A DNA stretch of 64,000 bases, from the NCBI GenBank assembly GCA_963801255.1, contig CAWDEC010000019.1, positions 124,001 to 188,000 of the forward strand, given 5' to 3'. The stretch is from JAICXG01 sp963801255. Lineage in GTDB: Bacteria > Verrucomicrobiota > Verrucomicrobiia > Chthoniobacterales > UBA10450. Numbering within the stretch: position 1 is the first letter of the stretch; each line of letters begins with the position of its first letter. The position numbers and the translations under genes are program-made. The notes under the pieces are model-generated. The model ran no database searches. It was not told where the DNA came from and worked only from the letters and a program-made list of their open reading frames with translations. Below, piece after piece: positions 45,251 through 54,404 of this stretch.

Positions 45251-45916
45251 CTATTTCCTGCGCGTGTAATCGATCTCCATCGTTTTCACTTCCTGGCTGC
45301 CGCGCGTTTCATACCACTCCAGTGTCATGTGGTCCTTGTCATCCATCTTCACGACTTCACGCATTTTCTGCTTCATACCGGGCATCGGTTCGTATTCTCC
45401 GGTGTAGGTGAAACTCTTGCTCGCGTCATCGTAAGTTCCCTCAGCCATCATGATGCCAGTGCCCATGTTATCGACCCATGTGCTGACGAATTTCTTCTTT
45501 ACGTTGTCATAACCTTCTGTCCCCCGGCCCTGGAATTGTGCGGTCATCATTTTGCCATCCGGCCCGGGCATATCCATCTTGCCTTTTACGTCCATAACCA
45601 CATAACGGCCGCCCATGATTGACCGCCGCGTGGCCATTCCTTTGGAAACGTCCGGTTTGCTGCTCGGATCGCCGTTCATCCACATTTTGACGGTATAGGT
45701 CCAGATACCATCGAGGCTGGCGAGCAACTTGTGGTTATCATTCAGCTTCGCCAACTCCATCATCTGCTTCATCATTTCGGCATCGTTAGGCTTGGCGGCC
45801 GCGGGTGAGGCGGAAGCATCGTTAGGCTTCGGTTCCTCGGCGCAGAGAGGCGCCACAAAAAAAGCCGCGCTCAAGGCGGCGGCGATTGTTCCTACTCCCA
45901 GGGTGAGTGTCTTCAT
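45251..45916 (-). CDS. DUF1579-family exported protein
   Basis: This is a 221-residue exported protein of the DUF1579 family (lipocalin-like beta barrel by family knowledge; function unknown). I start at 45916 (MKTLTLGVGTIAAALSAAFF), which gives a proper signal peptide; the in-frame ATG at 45937 adds seven polar residues. Core features are LDGIWTYTVKMWMNGD, a long MVDNMGTGIMMAEGTY-like stretch and DKDHMTLEWYE. The mature N-terminus is a low-complexity linker, AEEPKPNDASASPAAAKPND, in which KPND occurs twice. Each PND is encoded by an exact 9-mer (45783 and 45819). The protein is methionine-rich. It precedes the Tat-HisC-like gene by 28 bases on the same strand. Confidence 0.82.
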   Translation of the reverse strand: MKTLTLGVGTIAAALSAAFFVAPLCAEEPKPNDASASPAAAKPNDAEMMKQMMELAKLNDNHKLLASLDGIWTYTVKMWMNGDPSSKPDVSKGMATRRSIMGGRYVVMDVKGKMDMPGPDGKMMTAQFQGRGTEGYDNVKKKFVSTWVDNMGTGIMMAEGTYDDASKSFTYTGEYEPMPGMKQKMREVVKMDDKDHMTLEWYETRGSQEVKTMEIDYTRRK

Positions 45917-45993
45917 GGAACGATCTTTTTCGGCCACGATCGTCCTGTCAAGCCTTTGCGGGCAAGGAGTTGCGGCCGTTGTACCGCTGTCGT

Positions 45994-47010
45994 TTACCAG
46001 CCGAGGATCTTGGCGAAAATGAGGGGCGCCACGATGGTGGCATCGGACTCGATGACGAAGCGCGGGGTGGTCGCCCGGAGTTTCCCCCAGGTGATTTTCT
46101 CGTTAGGCACTGCGCCCGAATAAGAACCGAAACTGGTCGTCGAATCGCTGATCTGGCAAAAGTAACCCCACTCCGGAACCTGATTGCTCACCACGTCCTG
46201 GTTTAACATCGGCACGACGCAGATGGGAAAATCGCCCGCGATGCCGCCACCGATTTGAAAGAAGCCGATCGAGCTTTGCTCGGTGACCGTTTGATACCAC
46301 TTCGCCAGCTCGATCATGTACTCAATTCCCGAGCGCATCGTTTGCACATCGGGCAGCTCGCCGGTGATGTGACGCGCCGCGTAGATGTTGCCCAGAGTCG
46401 AGTCTTCCCAGCCTGGCACAAACATCGGAAGGTTCTTCTCCGACGCAGCCATCATCCAGCTGTCAGCCGGATCGATCTCGTAAAATTCCTTCAGCCGAGA
46501 GCTCTGGAGGACGCGAAAAAGAAATTGGTGCGGGAAAAGGCGTTCCTTCTTTTGCGCCGCTTCGCTCCATTCCGCCATGACCGCTTTCTCGAGACGCCGA
46601 ATCGCATATTCCTCGGGGATGCAAGTGTCGGTCACGCGATTAAGATGACGGCGCAAAAGAGCCTCCTCTTCCTGGGGCGAAAGCTCGCGATAATGCGGGA
46701 TGCGTTCGTATTGGCTGCGCGCGACGAGGTTGAAAATATCCTCCTCGAGGTTTGCACCGGTGCAGGTGATGGCGTGCACTTTGCCGGCGCGAATCATCTC
46801 CGCGAGTGAAACTCCCAGCTCGGCCGTGCTCATCGCCCCGGCGAGCGTAATCATCATTTTCCCGCCCTTCTCGAGATGTGCACGGTAGGCATCGGCAGCG
46901 TCTCTAAGGACGGCGGCATTAAAGTGCCGGTAGTGGCGATCGATAAATTCGCTGATTGGACCTGATTTCATCGGACGTCGTGGTTTCTCGACTTGGGATT
47001 CACCAGCCAC
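45994..47010 (-). CDS. Deoxyhypusine synthase-like protein (possible homospermidine synthase)
   Basis: This is a 338-residue member of the deoxyhypusine synthase family. It has the NAD-binding region and the lysine in TWGKLR (K310 here), which corresponds to the reactive lysine of eukaryotic DHS. GSYSGAVPNE, FFQIGGGIAGDFPI and TCTGANLEEDIFNL are also typical. Bacteria generally lack eIF5A; bacterial DHS-like enzymes have been linked to polyamine synthesis, including homospermidine formation from spermidine-type donors, which I think likelier here. No other polyamine gene is adjacent. The longest start is GTG at 47010; ATG at 46971 (MKSGPISEF) is an alternative, and neither has a clear Shine-Dalgarno sequence. 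An exact 9-mer encodes PNE at 46100. Confidence 0.85.
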   Translation of the reverse strand: MAGESQVEKPRRPMKSGPISEFIDRHYRHFNAAVLRDAADAYRAHLEKGGKMMITLAGAMSTAELGVSLAEMIRAGKVHAITCTGANLEEDIFNLVARSQYERIPHYRELSPQEEEALLRRHLNRVTDTCIPEEYAIRRLEKAVMAEWSEAAQKKERLFPHQFLFRVLQSSRLKEFYEIDPADSWMMAASEKNLPMFVPGWEDSTLGNIYAARHITGELPDVQTMRSGIEYMIELAKWYQTVTEQSSIGFFQIGGGIAGDFPICVVPMLNQDVVSNQVPEWGYFCQISDSTTSFGSYSGAVPNEKITWGKLRATTPRFVIESDATIVAPLIFAKILGW

Positions 47011-47070
47011 AACTTATCTGGTGCCTACGACGTTAGGCACGCAATTTCTTGAAGAAATCTTTTTTCGCCT

Positions 47071-48597
47071 TCAAGACAGGGTCGCAAGAATTCGCGCCAG
47101 AAGATTCTGCGGCAGGATGCCGAGCAACAAGACAAACATCGCGAGCAACGACACGACGAACCGCGGCAAGAAAGGCTGAAATGAAGATGGATGGATGGCG
47201 GCGGAGGATTCGTTCACGAAAATCATCTTCAAGACGATGAGATAATAATAGAGCGAGATAAGGCTGCCGAGCAGCGCCAGGATGACGAGCCAGAGAAGGC
47301 CGTTGTTGGGAGTGGCGCTCATGGTGACTTTGAAAAGATAAAACTTTCCAAAGAAGCCGGCGAGCGGCGGCAACCCGGCGAGGGACAGCATGAAGATCGC
47401 CATGCACGTCGCGAGCAGCGGCGAACTTTTACGTAATCCGGCAAAGTCGGAGAGATCGTCGCCGCCGGTTCTTTGCCTAACGAATCCGACGACGCCGAAA
47501 GCGCCAATGAGCGTGACGGCATAGATCGTCGTGTAAAAAAGCGTTGCGGAATAACCGGCGGGCCCGCCCGCGATCAGCCCGAGCAAGGTGTACCCGCCTT
47601 GTGCAACCGCTGAATAAGCGAGCAGGCGGCGAACATTTTTTTGCGCAAGCGCCGTCAGGTTTCCGACGACAATTGAGAGCGCCGCAAGCACCGCCACGAT
47701 CGGTTGCCAGCCTGCGCCCAAGGCATGCCAGGCCGCGCTCCCAGGTAAATTCCCGAATGCTTTCAGCAGAATTTTTCCCAGGACAAGAAACGACGCCACC
47801 TTTGAGCCCGAAGCGATGAAAGCGGCAGTCGAAATCGGCGCGCCTTGATAGGCGTCCGGCGCCCAAAGATGGAATGGCGCCGCCGCGATCTTGAAAGCGA
47901 AACCAATCAGCGTCATGACAATTCCCGCGACCAGCAGCAGCGGCAGCGGGGAAGTCGTTAGGCGCGTACCGATCTCACTGAGAGCGGTCGTATTTGTCAG
48001 GCCATAAATGAGGCTCAGCCCAAAGAGGGTGAACGCGCTCGCCACACTGCCAAAAAGAAAGTACTTCAGACCGGCTTCCGCCGACTGTCGGTTCATTTTC
48101 GCAAACGCGGTCAGGACATAAAGCGACAGCCCAGTCAGCTCGAGGCCGATAAAAATCATGAGGAGTTCTTCGCTTCCGACAAGGAGCATGAGTCCGACGG
48201 TGGCGAGGAGAATCATCGCGATGTATTCGGCTTTGTTAGGCAGAAACGTTTCCGCGCGTACGAGGAAGAGAGTGAAGAAGGCGAGAAGCAACGCGATGAC
48301 CTGGAAAAGGGAATTGAGAGGAGAAACCACCAGCATGCCGTGAGCGATCGAAGCCTGCGACGGCAGCCTAACGACGGCGACAATCGCCGCGATCAGCCCT
48401 AAGGTTGCGATGAGCAAACAGGAATCTGTTGTTGTCGCGGAAGAGCGCGTAGCGCTCGCCGGACTATCCGGCTTCAATGCCACTTCCGGCGACCCGGCAC
48501 GCCGGCTCGTTATCAGCCCAATCGTCAAGACCAGCAGAGCGCTCACGACTACGATGGCTTCCGGCGCGGCGAGCTGGAGCAGTTGCAGATAGTTCAT
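47071..48597 (-). CDS. nuoN: NADH-quinone oxidoreductase subunit N
   Basis: This 508-residue antiporter-like membrane subunit of complex I has about 14 TMs. Typical motifs are FIGLELTGLSLYVLTAF (TM5 glutamate), PFHLWAPDAYQGAP and the lysine/histidine helices of the Mrp-like fold. It is the last gene of the nuoH-J-K-L-M-M-N block and its start overlaps the upstream nuoM-type gene by 4 bases (ATGA). The C-terminus ends LLGILPQNLLARILATLS. Exact 9-mers encode VR (47475, 48366) and LT (47955), with a near copy at 48233. It pumps or conducts protons as part of the distal arm. Confidence 0.96.
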   Translation of the reverse strand: MNYLQLLQLAAPEAIVVVSALLVLTIGLITSRRAGSPEVALKPDSPASATRSSATTTDSCLLIATLGLIAAIVAVVRLPSQASIAHGMLVVSPLNSLFQVIALLLAFFTLFLVRAETFLPNKAEYIAMILLATVGLMLLVGSEELLMIFIGLELTGLSLYVLTAFAKMNRQSAEAGLKYFLFGSVASAFTLFGLSLIYGLTNTTALSEIGTRLTTSPLPLLLVAGIVMTLIGFAFKIAAAPFHLWAPDAYQGAPISTAAFIASGSKVASFLVLGKILLKAFGNLPGSAAWHALGAGWQPIVAVLAALSIVVGNLTALAQKNVRRLLAYSAVAQGGYTLLGLIAGGPAGYSATLFYTTIYAVTLIGAFGVVGFVRQRTGGDDLSDFAGLRKSSPLLATCMAIFMLSLAGLPPLAGFFGKFYLFKVTMSATPNNGLLWLVILALLGSLISLYYYLIVLKMIFVNESSAAIHPSSFQPFLPRFVVSLLAMFVLLLGILPQNLLARILATLS

Positions 48598-50051
48598 CGC
48601 TGTAAAAATCTCATCGTCTCCACGGCCGGCATGATTCGATCGAAGAGCAATTTCGGGTAAAGCCCAACGGCGAGGGTTGCGAAAATAAGCAAACTCGCGC
48701 CCAGCTTCTCTGCGAGCGTAGCCGAATCGTTAGGCCCGGAAACGACTTCGAGCGTGGCGGGCATTCGATCGTCGCCAAAGAAAGCCTTCTTCAAGGCGCG
48801 CAGGGTGAAGGCCGCGACCAGCACCATACCAAGCCCGGTAATCCAAACCGCAAGCGGATATGTTTTCCACGCCCCAAGCAAGATGGTGATTTCCGCGGCA
48901 AAGCCACTGAACCCTGGAATCCCCATCGAGGCCGCTGAGGCGAGAACGAAGGCGACAGCGAGAAAGGGCATCGTCCGACCCAGATTCAATCTGGAGAGAT
49001 CGTCTAGGTTGCGCGTGTGCGTCCGATAGTAAACCGCGCCGGCCAGCGCGAAAAGCAACGCGCCAATGACGCCATGGGAAAACATTTGCAGAACTGCGCC
49101 GGAGACGCCTAACGCATTCGCCGTGGCCAGCCCGAGGAGGACGAAACCCATGTGGCTTACACTTGAATAACCGATGACGAATTTGAGATCGCTCTGCCGC
49201 AAGGCCACAGCCGCCGCGTAGACGATTCCGACGACGGCAAGGACGGCGATCCACTTACTCCAGAGGTGAAAGCCTGACGGAAACAGATTGCAGGCCACGC
49301 GCAGCGCGCCGTATGCGCCGAGCTTCATGACAATACCGGCGAGAAGCATCGAACCCGCCGTCGGTGCGGCTACGTGACCGGTCGGCGCCCAGGTGTGCAG
49401 GGGCCAGATGCCGCCGAGCACAGCGAAGCCCAGAAACAAAACCGGGAAAGCCCAGCTTTGAAGCTGCGGCGCGAAGGAAAACTGCGCGAGTTGCTGGAGG
49501 TCGAATGATCCCGCGGCGTTGGCCATTGCGAGGATTCCAATGAAGACGAGGGCGCCACCGAAGAAAGAATAAAGAGTCAGCTTCATCGCGCCGTACTCCT
49601 TGTTCGTCGAGCCCCACGTCGCGATGAGGAAATACTTTGGAATGATGACCAGTTCGTAGAAGACGAAGAAAAGGAAGAGATCAGCGCTGAGGAAAACGCC
49701 GTAGGAGCCCGTCACCACGAGCAGCAGCCAAAAGAAGAATTCGTTAGGCCGCTCCACTACTTTCCAGGAAAACAGAACCGCGCAGATTGCGGTCAGTCCC
49801 GTTACCAAAGCCATCGTTAGGCTGATGCCGTCCGCAGCGAGATGAAAGCTGCTCCCGATCGCCGGAATCCACGATGCCTTAACGAGCGTCGTGAATGATG
49901 CGAAATCGGCCCCGCGCGCAAAGAAAGCAGCCAGAGCCACCACAAAACCAGCGGTCGCGGTGACAAGCGCGAGCCAGCGCGAAATGGCGCGAGGCGAGAG
50001 CAACACCACAATCGCCCCGAGCAAGGACAAATAAATCGTCCAGGCGATCAT
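48594..50051 (-). CDS. nuoM: NADH-quinone oxidoreductase subunit M, second copy
   Basis: This is a 485-residue NuoM-type antiporter subunit and the second of two consecutive nuoM genes. Motifs: FFVFYELVIIPKYFLIATWG (TM5 glutamate region), PLHTWAPTGHVAAPTAGSM and GYSSVSHMGFVLLGL. It differs clearly from the upstream copy, for example WAPTGHVAAPTAGSMLLAGI here against WLPDAYEAAPTGASMVLTGT there, so the duplication is old. It starts 69 bases after the first nuoM and overlaps nuoN by 4 bases. Exact 9-mers encode PND (48727), PNE (49741) and LT (49814). Two M-type subunits imply either an enlarged pump with an extra antiporter module or alternative assemblies. Confidence 0.93.
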   Translation of the reverse strand: MIAWTIYLSLLGAIVVLLSPRAISRWLALVTATAGFVVALAAFFARGADFASFTTLVKASWIPAIGSSFHLAADGISLTMALVTGLTAICAVLFSWKVVERPNEFFFWLLLVVTGSYGVFLSADLFLFFVFYELVIIPKYFLIATWGSTNKEYGAMKLTLYSFFGGALVFIGILAMANAAGSFDLQQLAQFSFAPQLQSWAFPVLFLGFAVLGGIWPLHTWAPTGHVAAPTAGSMLLAGIVMKLGAYGALRVACNLFPSGFHLWSKWIAVLAVVGIVYAAAVALRQSDLKFVIGYSSVSHMGFVLLGLATANALGVSGAVLQMFSHGVIGALLFALAGAVYYRTHTRNLDDLSRLNLGRTMPFLAVAFVLASAASMGIPGFSGFAAEITILLGAWKTYPLAVWITGLGMVLVAAFTLRALKKAFFGDDRMPATLEVVSGPNDSATLAEKLGASLLIFATLAVGLYPKLLFDRIMPAVETMRFLQR

Positions 50052-50120
50052 CGGACGCGTTCCATTCCAGAAGAGGTTGCGATGCGATCGGCTGGGACGA
50101 TTGGCTTCATCATGACGCTC

Positions 50121-51593
50121 TTAACCCAGGACTTGCGCAAGGTGCGTGACCGTGGAGTTAAAGATGGTGGTGACGAACTGCGGCGCGATTCCGATCGCGA
50201 ACATGAGCAGTGTTACCGGCACGACGGTCCATCGTTCGACCAGGCTAAGATCTGGCGTACTGCCGCAGCTTTCCGACAAAGGTCCGCTGAAAAGCGCCTG
50301 CATCGCCCGCATAAAAACGATGGCGGTGATAAGCAGTCCAAGTACCGCGACTGCGCTGTAACCGGCCACGAGTGCGAAGGAGCCTTTGAAAATCAGGAAT
50401 TCGCCAACAAAGCCGTTCAGTCCGGGTAAGCCTAACGAGGAAAACATGGCGACGCTCATCCAGGCGCAAAGCAGAGGTGTGCGTTGCATGAGGCCGCCGA
50501 AATCATTAAGCCCGCGCCTGCCGCAGCGTTGCTCGAGCAAGCCAACAAAATAGAAGAGCGCCGCCGCGGTGATACCGTGATTGAGAATTTGCAAAAAGAC
50601 GCCGCTCAGGGCGGCTTGTGCTTCGTTAGGCGGAACCGTCGAAGTCGCGCTCACCGCGAAGAGGCCGAGCATGCAATAGCCAAGGTGGTTGATCGAGAGA
50701 TAGGCCACCATTCGTTTCAAGTCTCGCTGCGCCCAGGCGGCGAGTGAGGCGAAAATAATCGACGCGACCGCCAGGCCGAGAAGCCAGGAACCGACCACCT
50801 TTATTTCGTTAGGGAAAAGCGGCAGAAGCAATCGGATAAAACCGTAAACTCCCATCTTCGAGAGCGTGCCGGTCAGGACCATCGAGGCCCCCGTCGGCGC
50901 GGCTTCGTAGGCATCCGGCAGCCAGGTGTGGAAAGGAAAAAGCGGCACCTTCACCGCCAGGCCAAGAAAGATGCCAGCGAAGGCGAGCCAGCGAATATTT
51001 CCCTGGAGCAAGCCGTGTTTGCCTAACGACGCCAGTTCCGCAAAGTCGAAAGTTCCCCTGACGAAATAGATCCCGAGAAACGAGAGCAACATCGCTACGC
51101 TGCCGAGAAAGGTGTAGAGGAAAAACTTGGTCGCGGCCCGGTCGCGCTTCGCTCCGCCCCAAAGCTTGATGAGCAGGAATCCGGGGATCAGGCTCATCTC
51201 ATAGAAGAGGAACCAAGGGATAAAATTCTGCGCGGTGAAGACGCCGTAAAGCGAGGCCTGCATCACGAGCATGAGCGCGCAAAATCCACGATCCATTCTT
51301 TGCGCGAGAAGGGCGAAGGGAAAAACCAACGAGGTCAGGAGAACCAGAAGCAGACTTAAACCATCGATCCCAAAATGCAGTTCCGCGCCAATCGCCGGGA
51401 TCCAGACGTGGCGCGCCACCATTTGCAGGCCCGGTGTTGTCGGGTCGAAATGCGCCCATAGCATGAGGGCAAAGAGCGCGGTGAAGAGATTGCTTCCGAG
51501 CGCTACCGCTCGGGCATAATGGCGTGGTGCGACGCTGACGAAGAGCGCGCCCAGGATTGGAAAAAAAATCAATCCCGCGATCAGGTGAGCCAT
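50121..51593 (-). CDS. nuoM: NADH-quinone oxidoreductase subunit M, first copy
   Basis: This is a 490-residue NuoM-type subunit. I start at 51593 (MAHLIAGLIFFPILGALF), which overlaps the nuoL 3' end by 13 bases. The in-frame ATG at 51872 would add 93 arginine-rich residues that are only nuoL read in another frame. Motifs include FLFYEMSLIPGFLLIKLWG, PFHTWLPDAYEAAPTGASM and YLSINHLGYCMLGL. It looks like the canonical NuoM. Exact 9-mers encode SLG (50430, 51021) and PNE (50623); a near copy lies at 50807. It lies in the membrane arm between L and the second M subunit, by gene order. Confidence 0.93.
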   Translation of the reverse strand: MAHLIAGLIFFPILGALFVSVAPRHYARAVALGSNLFTALFALMLWAHFDPTTPGLQMVARHVWIPAIGAELHFGIDGLSLLLVLLTSLVFPFALLAQRMDRGFCALMLVMQASLYGVFTAQNFIPWFLFYEMSLIPGFLLIKLWGGAKRDRAATKFFLYTFLGSVAMLLSFLGIYFVRGTFDFAELASLGKHGLLQGNIRWLAFAGIFLGLAVKVPLFPFHTWLPDAYEAAPTGASMVLTGTLSKMGVYGFIRLLLPLFPNEIKVVGSWLLGLAVASIIFASLAAWAQRDLKRMVAYLSINHLGYCMLGLFAVSATSTVPPNEAQAALSGVFLQILNHGITAAALFYFVGLLEQRCGRRGLNDFGGLMQRTPLLCAWMSVAMFSSLGLPGLNGFVGEFLIFKGSFALVAGYSAVAVLGLLITAIVFMRAMQALFSGPLSESCGSTPDLSLVERWTVVPVTLLMFAIGIAPQFVTTIFNSTVTHLAQVLG

Positions 51594-53555
51594 GCGTAGA
51601 AGATGAAGAGCGCGACCATCGCGATCGCGATCGCTCCGAGATAGGTTTGGACCTGGCCGGAATGGCCGCGCGCGATTCCACGACCGAGGCCGCGTGCCCA
51701 ATCGGTCGCTTCGTTGACGCCGCCATTGATCGCGCGTTCGTCGAAACCTTTTGTTAGACTGCCAAAGAAACCAACCAGCGTGCTGCCCAGGCGAAAGAGT
51801 CCATCCCAGAGGTATCGATCGAGGAAGTCGGAAAGCCGCGCGAGAAAACGCGCCAGGGCCAGCACTGTCCAATCGTAGAGCTCATCGAGCCACATCCGAT
51901 TTTCCAGAAAGCGAAAGACTGACGGCAGCGCGCGCTCGACCGGGTCAGTTTCGCCGGCACCTCGATAAATCAGCACACCAAGTCCAATGCCGATCACGAC
52001 GAGGACGAGCGACACATAGAGCGCTGGTGTGATGAGGAGCGACCAGTTCAAGGCCGGCCGTTCGCCTGACAAATACGAATGCAACCACGGCCAGGCTGGC
52101 GTGAGGACAAGACTGAAGACGATCGCGCAAGTCGCCAGGACAACGAGTGGCAGCGTCATAACCGGCGAACTCTCATGCGCGTGATTCGACGCGCTACCCT
52201 GGGATCCAAAGAACACGTAAATCATTTGCCGCGTCATGTAGAGCGCAGTCAGGATCACGCCGAGCAACATGAAATAATGCGGCAGATGCGATGCGCTCCA
52301 CAGCGAGGTGGCGTGAAGAATCTCTTCCTTCGTCCAGGCACCGGAAAAAAAGAGCGGCACTCCGCTCAATGCCATCATGCCAATGGCGTAGGTGGAGAAC
52401 GTGACCGGCATGAGTCGACGCAATCCACCCATTTTCCGGATGTCCTGCTCTTCGTGGCAACCGTGAATGACCGAGCCCGAGCCGAGAAAGAGCAGCGCCT
52501 TGAAAAATCCATGTGCGAGCAGATGCATGATGCCAGCCGCCACGCCGCCCACGCCTAACGAGACCATCATCAACCCAAGCTGGGAAACCGTGGAATAAGC
52601 GAGAATGCGTTTGATGTCGGCCTGGGCGACAGCAATGAGCGCCGACATGAGCGCGGTAATCACGCCGATCCAAACCACGACGTTGAGCGAAGTGGTGACA
52701 CCATGAATTTCGCCTAACGAAAAAAGCGGGTAAACGCGCGCGACCAGGAAAACACCTGCTGCCACCATGGTCGCGGCGTGAATGAGCGCACTCACCGGCG
52801 TGGGACCTTCCATCGCGTCCGGCAGCCAGACATGAAGCGGGAATTGACCTGACTTCCCGGCCGCGCCACAGAAAATGAGGAGCGCAATCCAGGTGGCAGC
52901 CGCGCCTAACGACAGCAGCGCCGCCGATTCGAGCGCACCTTTCCCGCCATCGTAAAAGAGGAGTGTCCCGCTCCGCCCGTAGAGCCAGAGCATGCCGATG
53001 AAGAAACCGATGTCGCCGATTCGGGTGGTAATGAAGGCCTTCTTCGCCGCGGCTGCCGCGCTCGGTTTATGGATCCAAAAACCAATTAGCAGATAGGAGG
53101 CAAGTCCGACCAGTTCCCAGCAGATGAAGAGGAGGAGGAGGCTGTTTGCGATTACCACGCCAAGCATGGCAGCGGAGAAAAACGAGAGGTAGGCGAAGAA
53201 GCGCGTGAAATGCGCGTCTTCCGCCATGTAGCCGATGCTGAAAACGAAAATCCACAGACTCACGAACGTAATCATGACCAGCATCACGGCGGTCAGCGGG
53301 TCGAGGACAAAGCCGAGGCGCAGAGCTTGTTCGCCGAAGGTGAACCAGGTGAAATTCCGCACCGCACGGTAGCCCGGTGTCGGGAGCGTGGCCGCGAAAG
53401 CGCCTAACGAGAGAAGGAGCGCGACGACCTGACCGGCAACAGCGAGTGTCGCGGCGAGTCGTTGCTGGAGAATTCGTTAGGCTAAGAACGACCAAAGCCA
53501 TCGCCAGGGGCACGGACGGGATGAGCCAGAGATGAGAGACGATCCAGCTACTCAT
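51581..53555 (-). CDS. nuoL: NADH-quinone oxidoreductase subunit L, frameshifted near the N-terminus
   Basis: This is the NuoL antiporter subunit with the long C-terminal lateral helix. The main frame gives 593 residues from a GTG at 53362 and includes HVWLPDAMEGPTPVSALIHA and AYSTVSQLGLMMVSLG. The expected first membrane segments are encoded just upstream in another frame. From ATG 53555, MSSWIVSHLWLIPSVPLAMA continues to about 53470; after a one-base shift the main frame reads QQRLAATLAVAGQVVALLLS and onward without a stop. The ATG at 53555 overlaps the nuoK stop by 4 bases, which supports it as the true start. The break lies at or next to the 9-mer 53474-53482. A consensus error is likely, since loss of TM1 would be damaging. 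Many 9-mers encode SLG (52553, 52712, 52904, 53402). Confidence 0.88.
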
Positions 53556-53866
53556 CCCTTGAGCTCATCGATTTCATCGATGTTCGTCGTCCGGAAATGG
53601 CGATAAACCGCGATCACGAGCGCGAGACCGACGGCCGCCTCCGCCGCTGCGATGCCGATGGCAAAAATCGCGATCATGACGCCGGTTGGCGGCGCAGGCT
53701 GGGGCCCGAAACGCCAGAAAGCGATGAAATTCAAGCCGGCCGCCGCCAACATCATTTCGATACCGATCAGAATGAAAACCGCGTGACGGCGGCTGAGCGC
53801 TGCGAGAAGGCCGATGCAAAAGAGCGCCGAGGAAATGATGAGAAAAAGTTGGAGCGTTGGCGTCAT
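53552..53866 (-). CDS. nuoK: NADH-quinone oxidoreductase subunit K
   Basis: This 104-residue subunit has three TMs and the conserved membrane glutamates (IGIEMMLAAAGLNFIAF and AAAEAAVGLALVIAVYR). Length is standard. It lies 55 bases after nuoJ and overlaps nuoL by 4 bases. The C-terminal tail HFRTTNIDEIDELKG is typical of the family. No 9-mer is inside. Confidence 0.96.
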   Translation of the reverse strand: MTPTLQLFLIISSALFCIGLLAALSRRHAVFILIGIEMMLAAAGLNFIAFWRFGPQPAPPTGVMIAIFAIGIAAAEAAVGLALVIAVYRHFRTTNIDEIDELKG

Positions 53867-53921
53867 TGTCAGGCGGTTTCCTGGCGGAGCAAAGATTGCT
53901 GTAGTCGAAACGAGGTGCAGC

Positions 53922-54404
53922 TCATCGCCTTTCCTCCATGACCAGCACGAGTGCGCCGATGAGCGCTGCGGTGAGAATTACGCCAATGCATTGCAGCGGC
54001 CAGACGTAATCGGTCATAAGCGCCTCGCCAATTTGTTTCACCGTCAGGCTGGCGAGAGGTTGTGCCGCGGAAGACAGCTTTGCGCTTTTGAGAATCGCCC
54101 AGACCAATCCGGCAAAGACCGCCAGTGCGATGAACACGCCACTCCAATTGAAGCCATGGTCTTTTTCCAAGTCGCGGCGTGTAAGGAGAATGGTAAAGAC
54201 GATCAGGACAGCGACCGCACCGACGTAAACGAAGACCTGCACCAGTCCGACAAACTCCGCGCCTAACAAAAAGTAAAATGCGGCCACGCCGACAAACGCC
54301 GCCGCGAAACTGAGCGCCGCGTGGATTAGTTTGCCCAGGGTCGCCGCCGCCAGCGCCGCCGCCAGGGTGAAGATGGCGATGAAGATGAAGGCGATGCCGT
54401 TCAT
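53922..54404 (-). CDS. nuoJ: NADH-quinone oxidoreductase subunit J
   Basis: This is a 160-residue, five-TM subunit (MNGIAFIFIAIFTLAAALAA; the family motif FVQVFVYVGAVAVL appears as LVQVFVYVGAVAVLIVF). I start at 54404, where the ATG overlaps the nuoH stop by 4 bases. The in-frame start at 54689 would add 95 residues that are nuoH in another frame. A near copy of the 9-mer lies at 54261 (GCCTAACAA). It sits in the membrane arm next to the quinone-site subunits. Confidence 0.94.
   Translation of the reverse strand: MNGIAFIFIAIFTLAAALAAATLGKLIHAALSFAAAFVGVAAFYFLLGAEFVGLVQVFVYVGAVAVLIVFTILLTRRDLEKDHGFNWSGVFIALAVFAGLVWAILKSAKLSSAAQPLASLTVKQIGEALMTDYVWPLQCIGVILTAALIGALVLVMEERR

Noticed and set aside
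51594..51872. N-terminal extension of nuoM
   Set aside because: The added residues are nuoL in another frame and are low-complexity basic; the ATG at 51593 begins the normal first TM.
53067..53555. A separate small gene on the minus strand before nuoL
   Set aside because: Its first 30 residues are the missing NuoL N-terminus; the rest is nuoL read out of frame and arginine/cysteine-rich.
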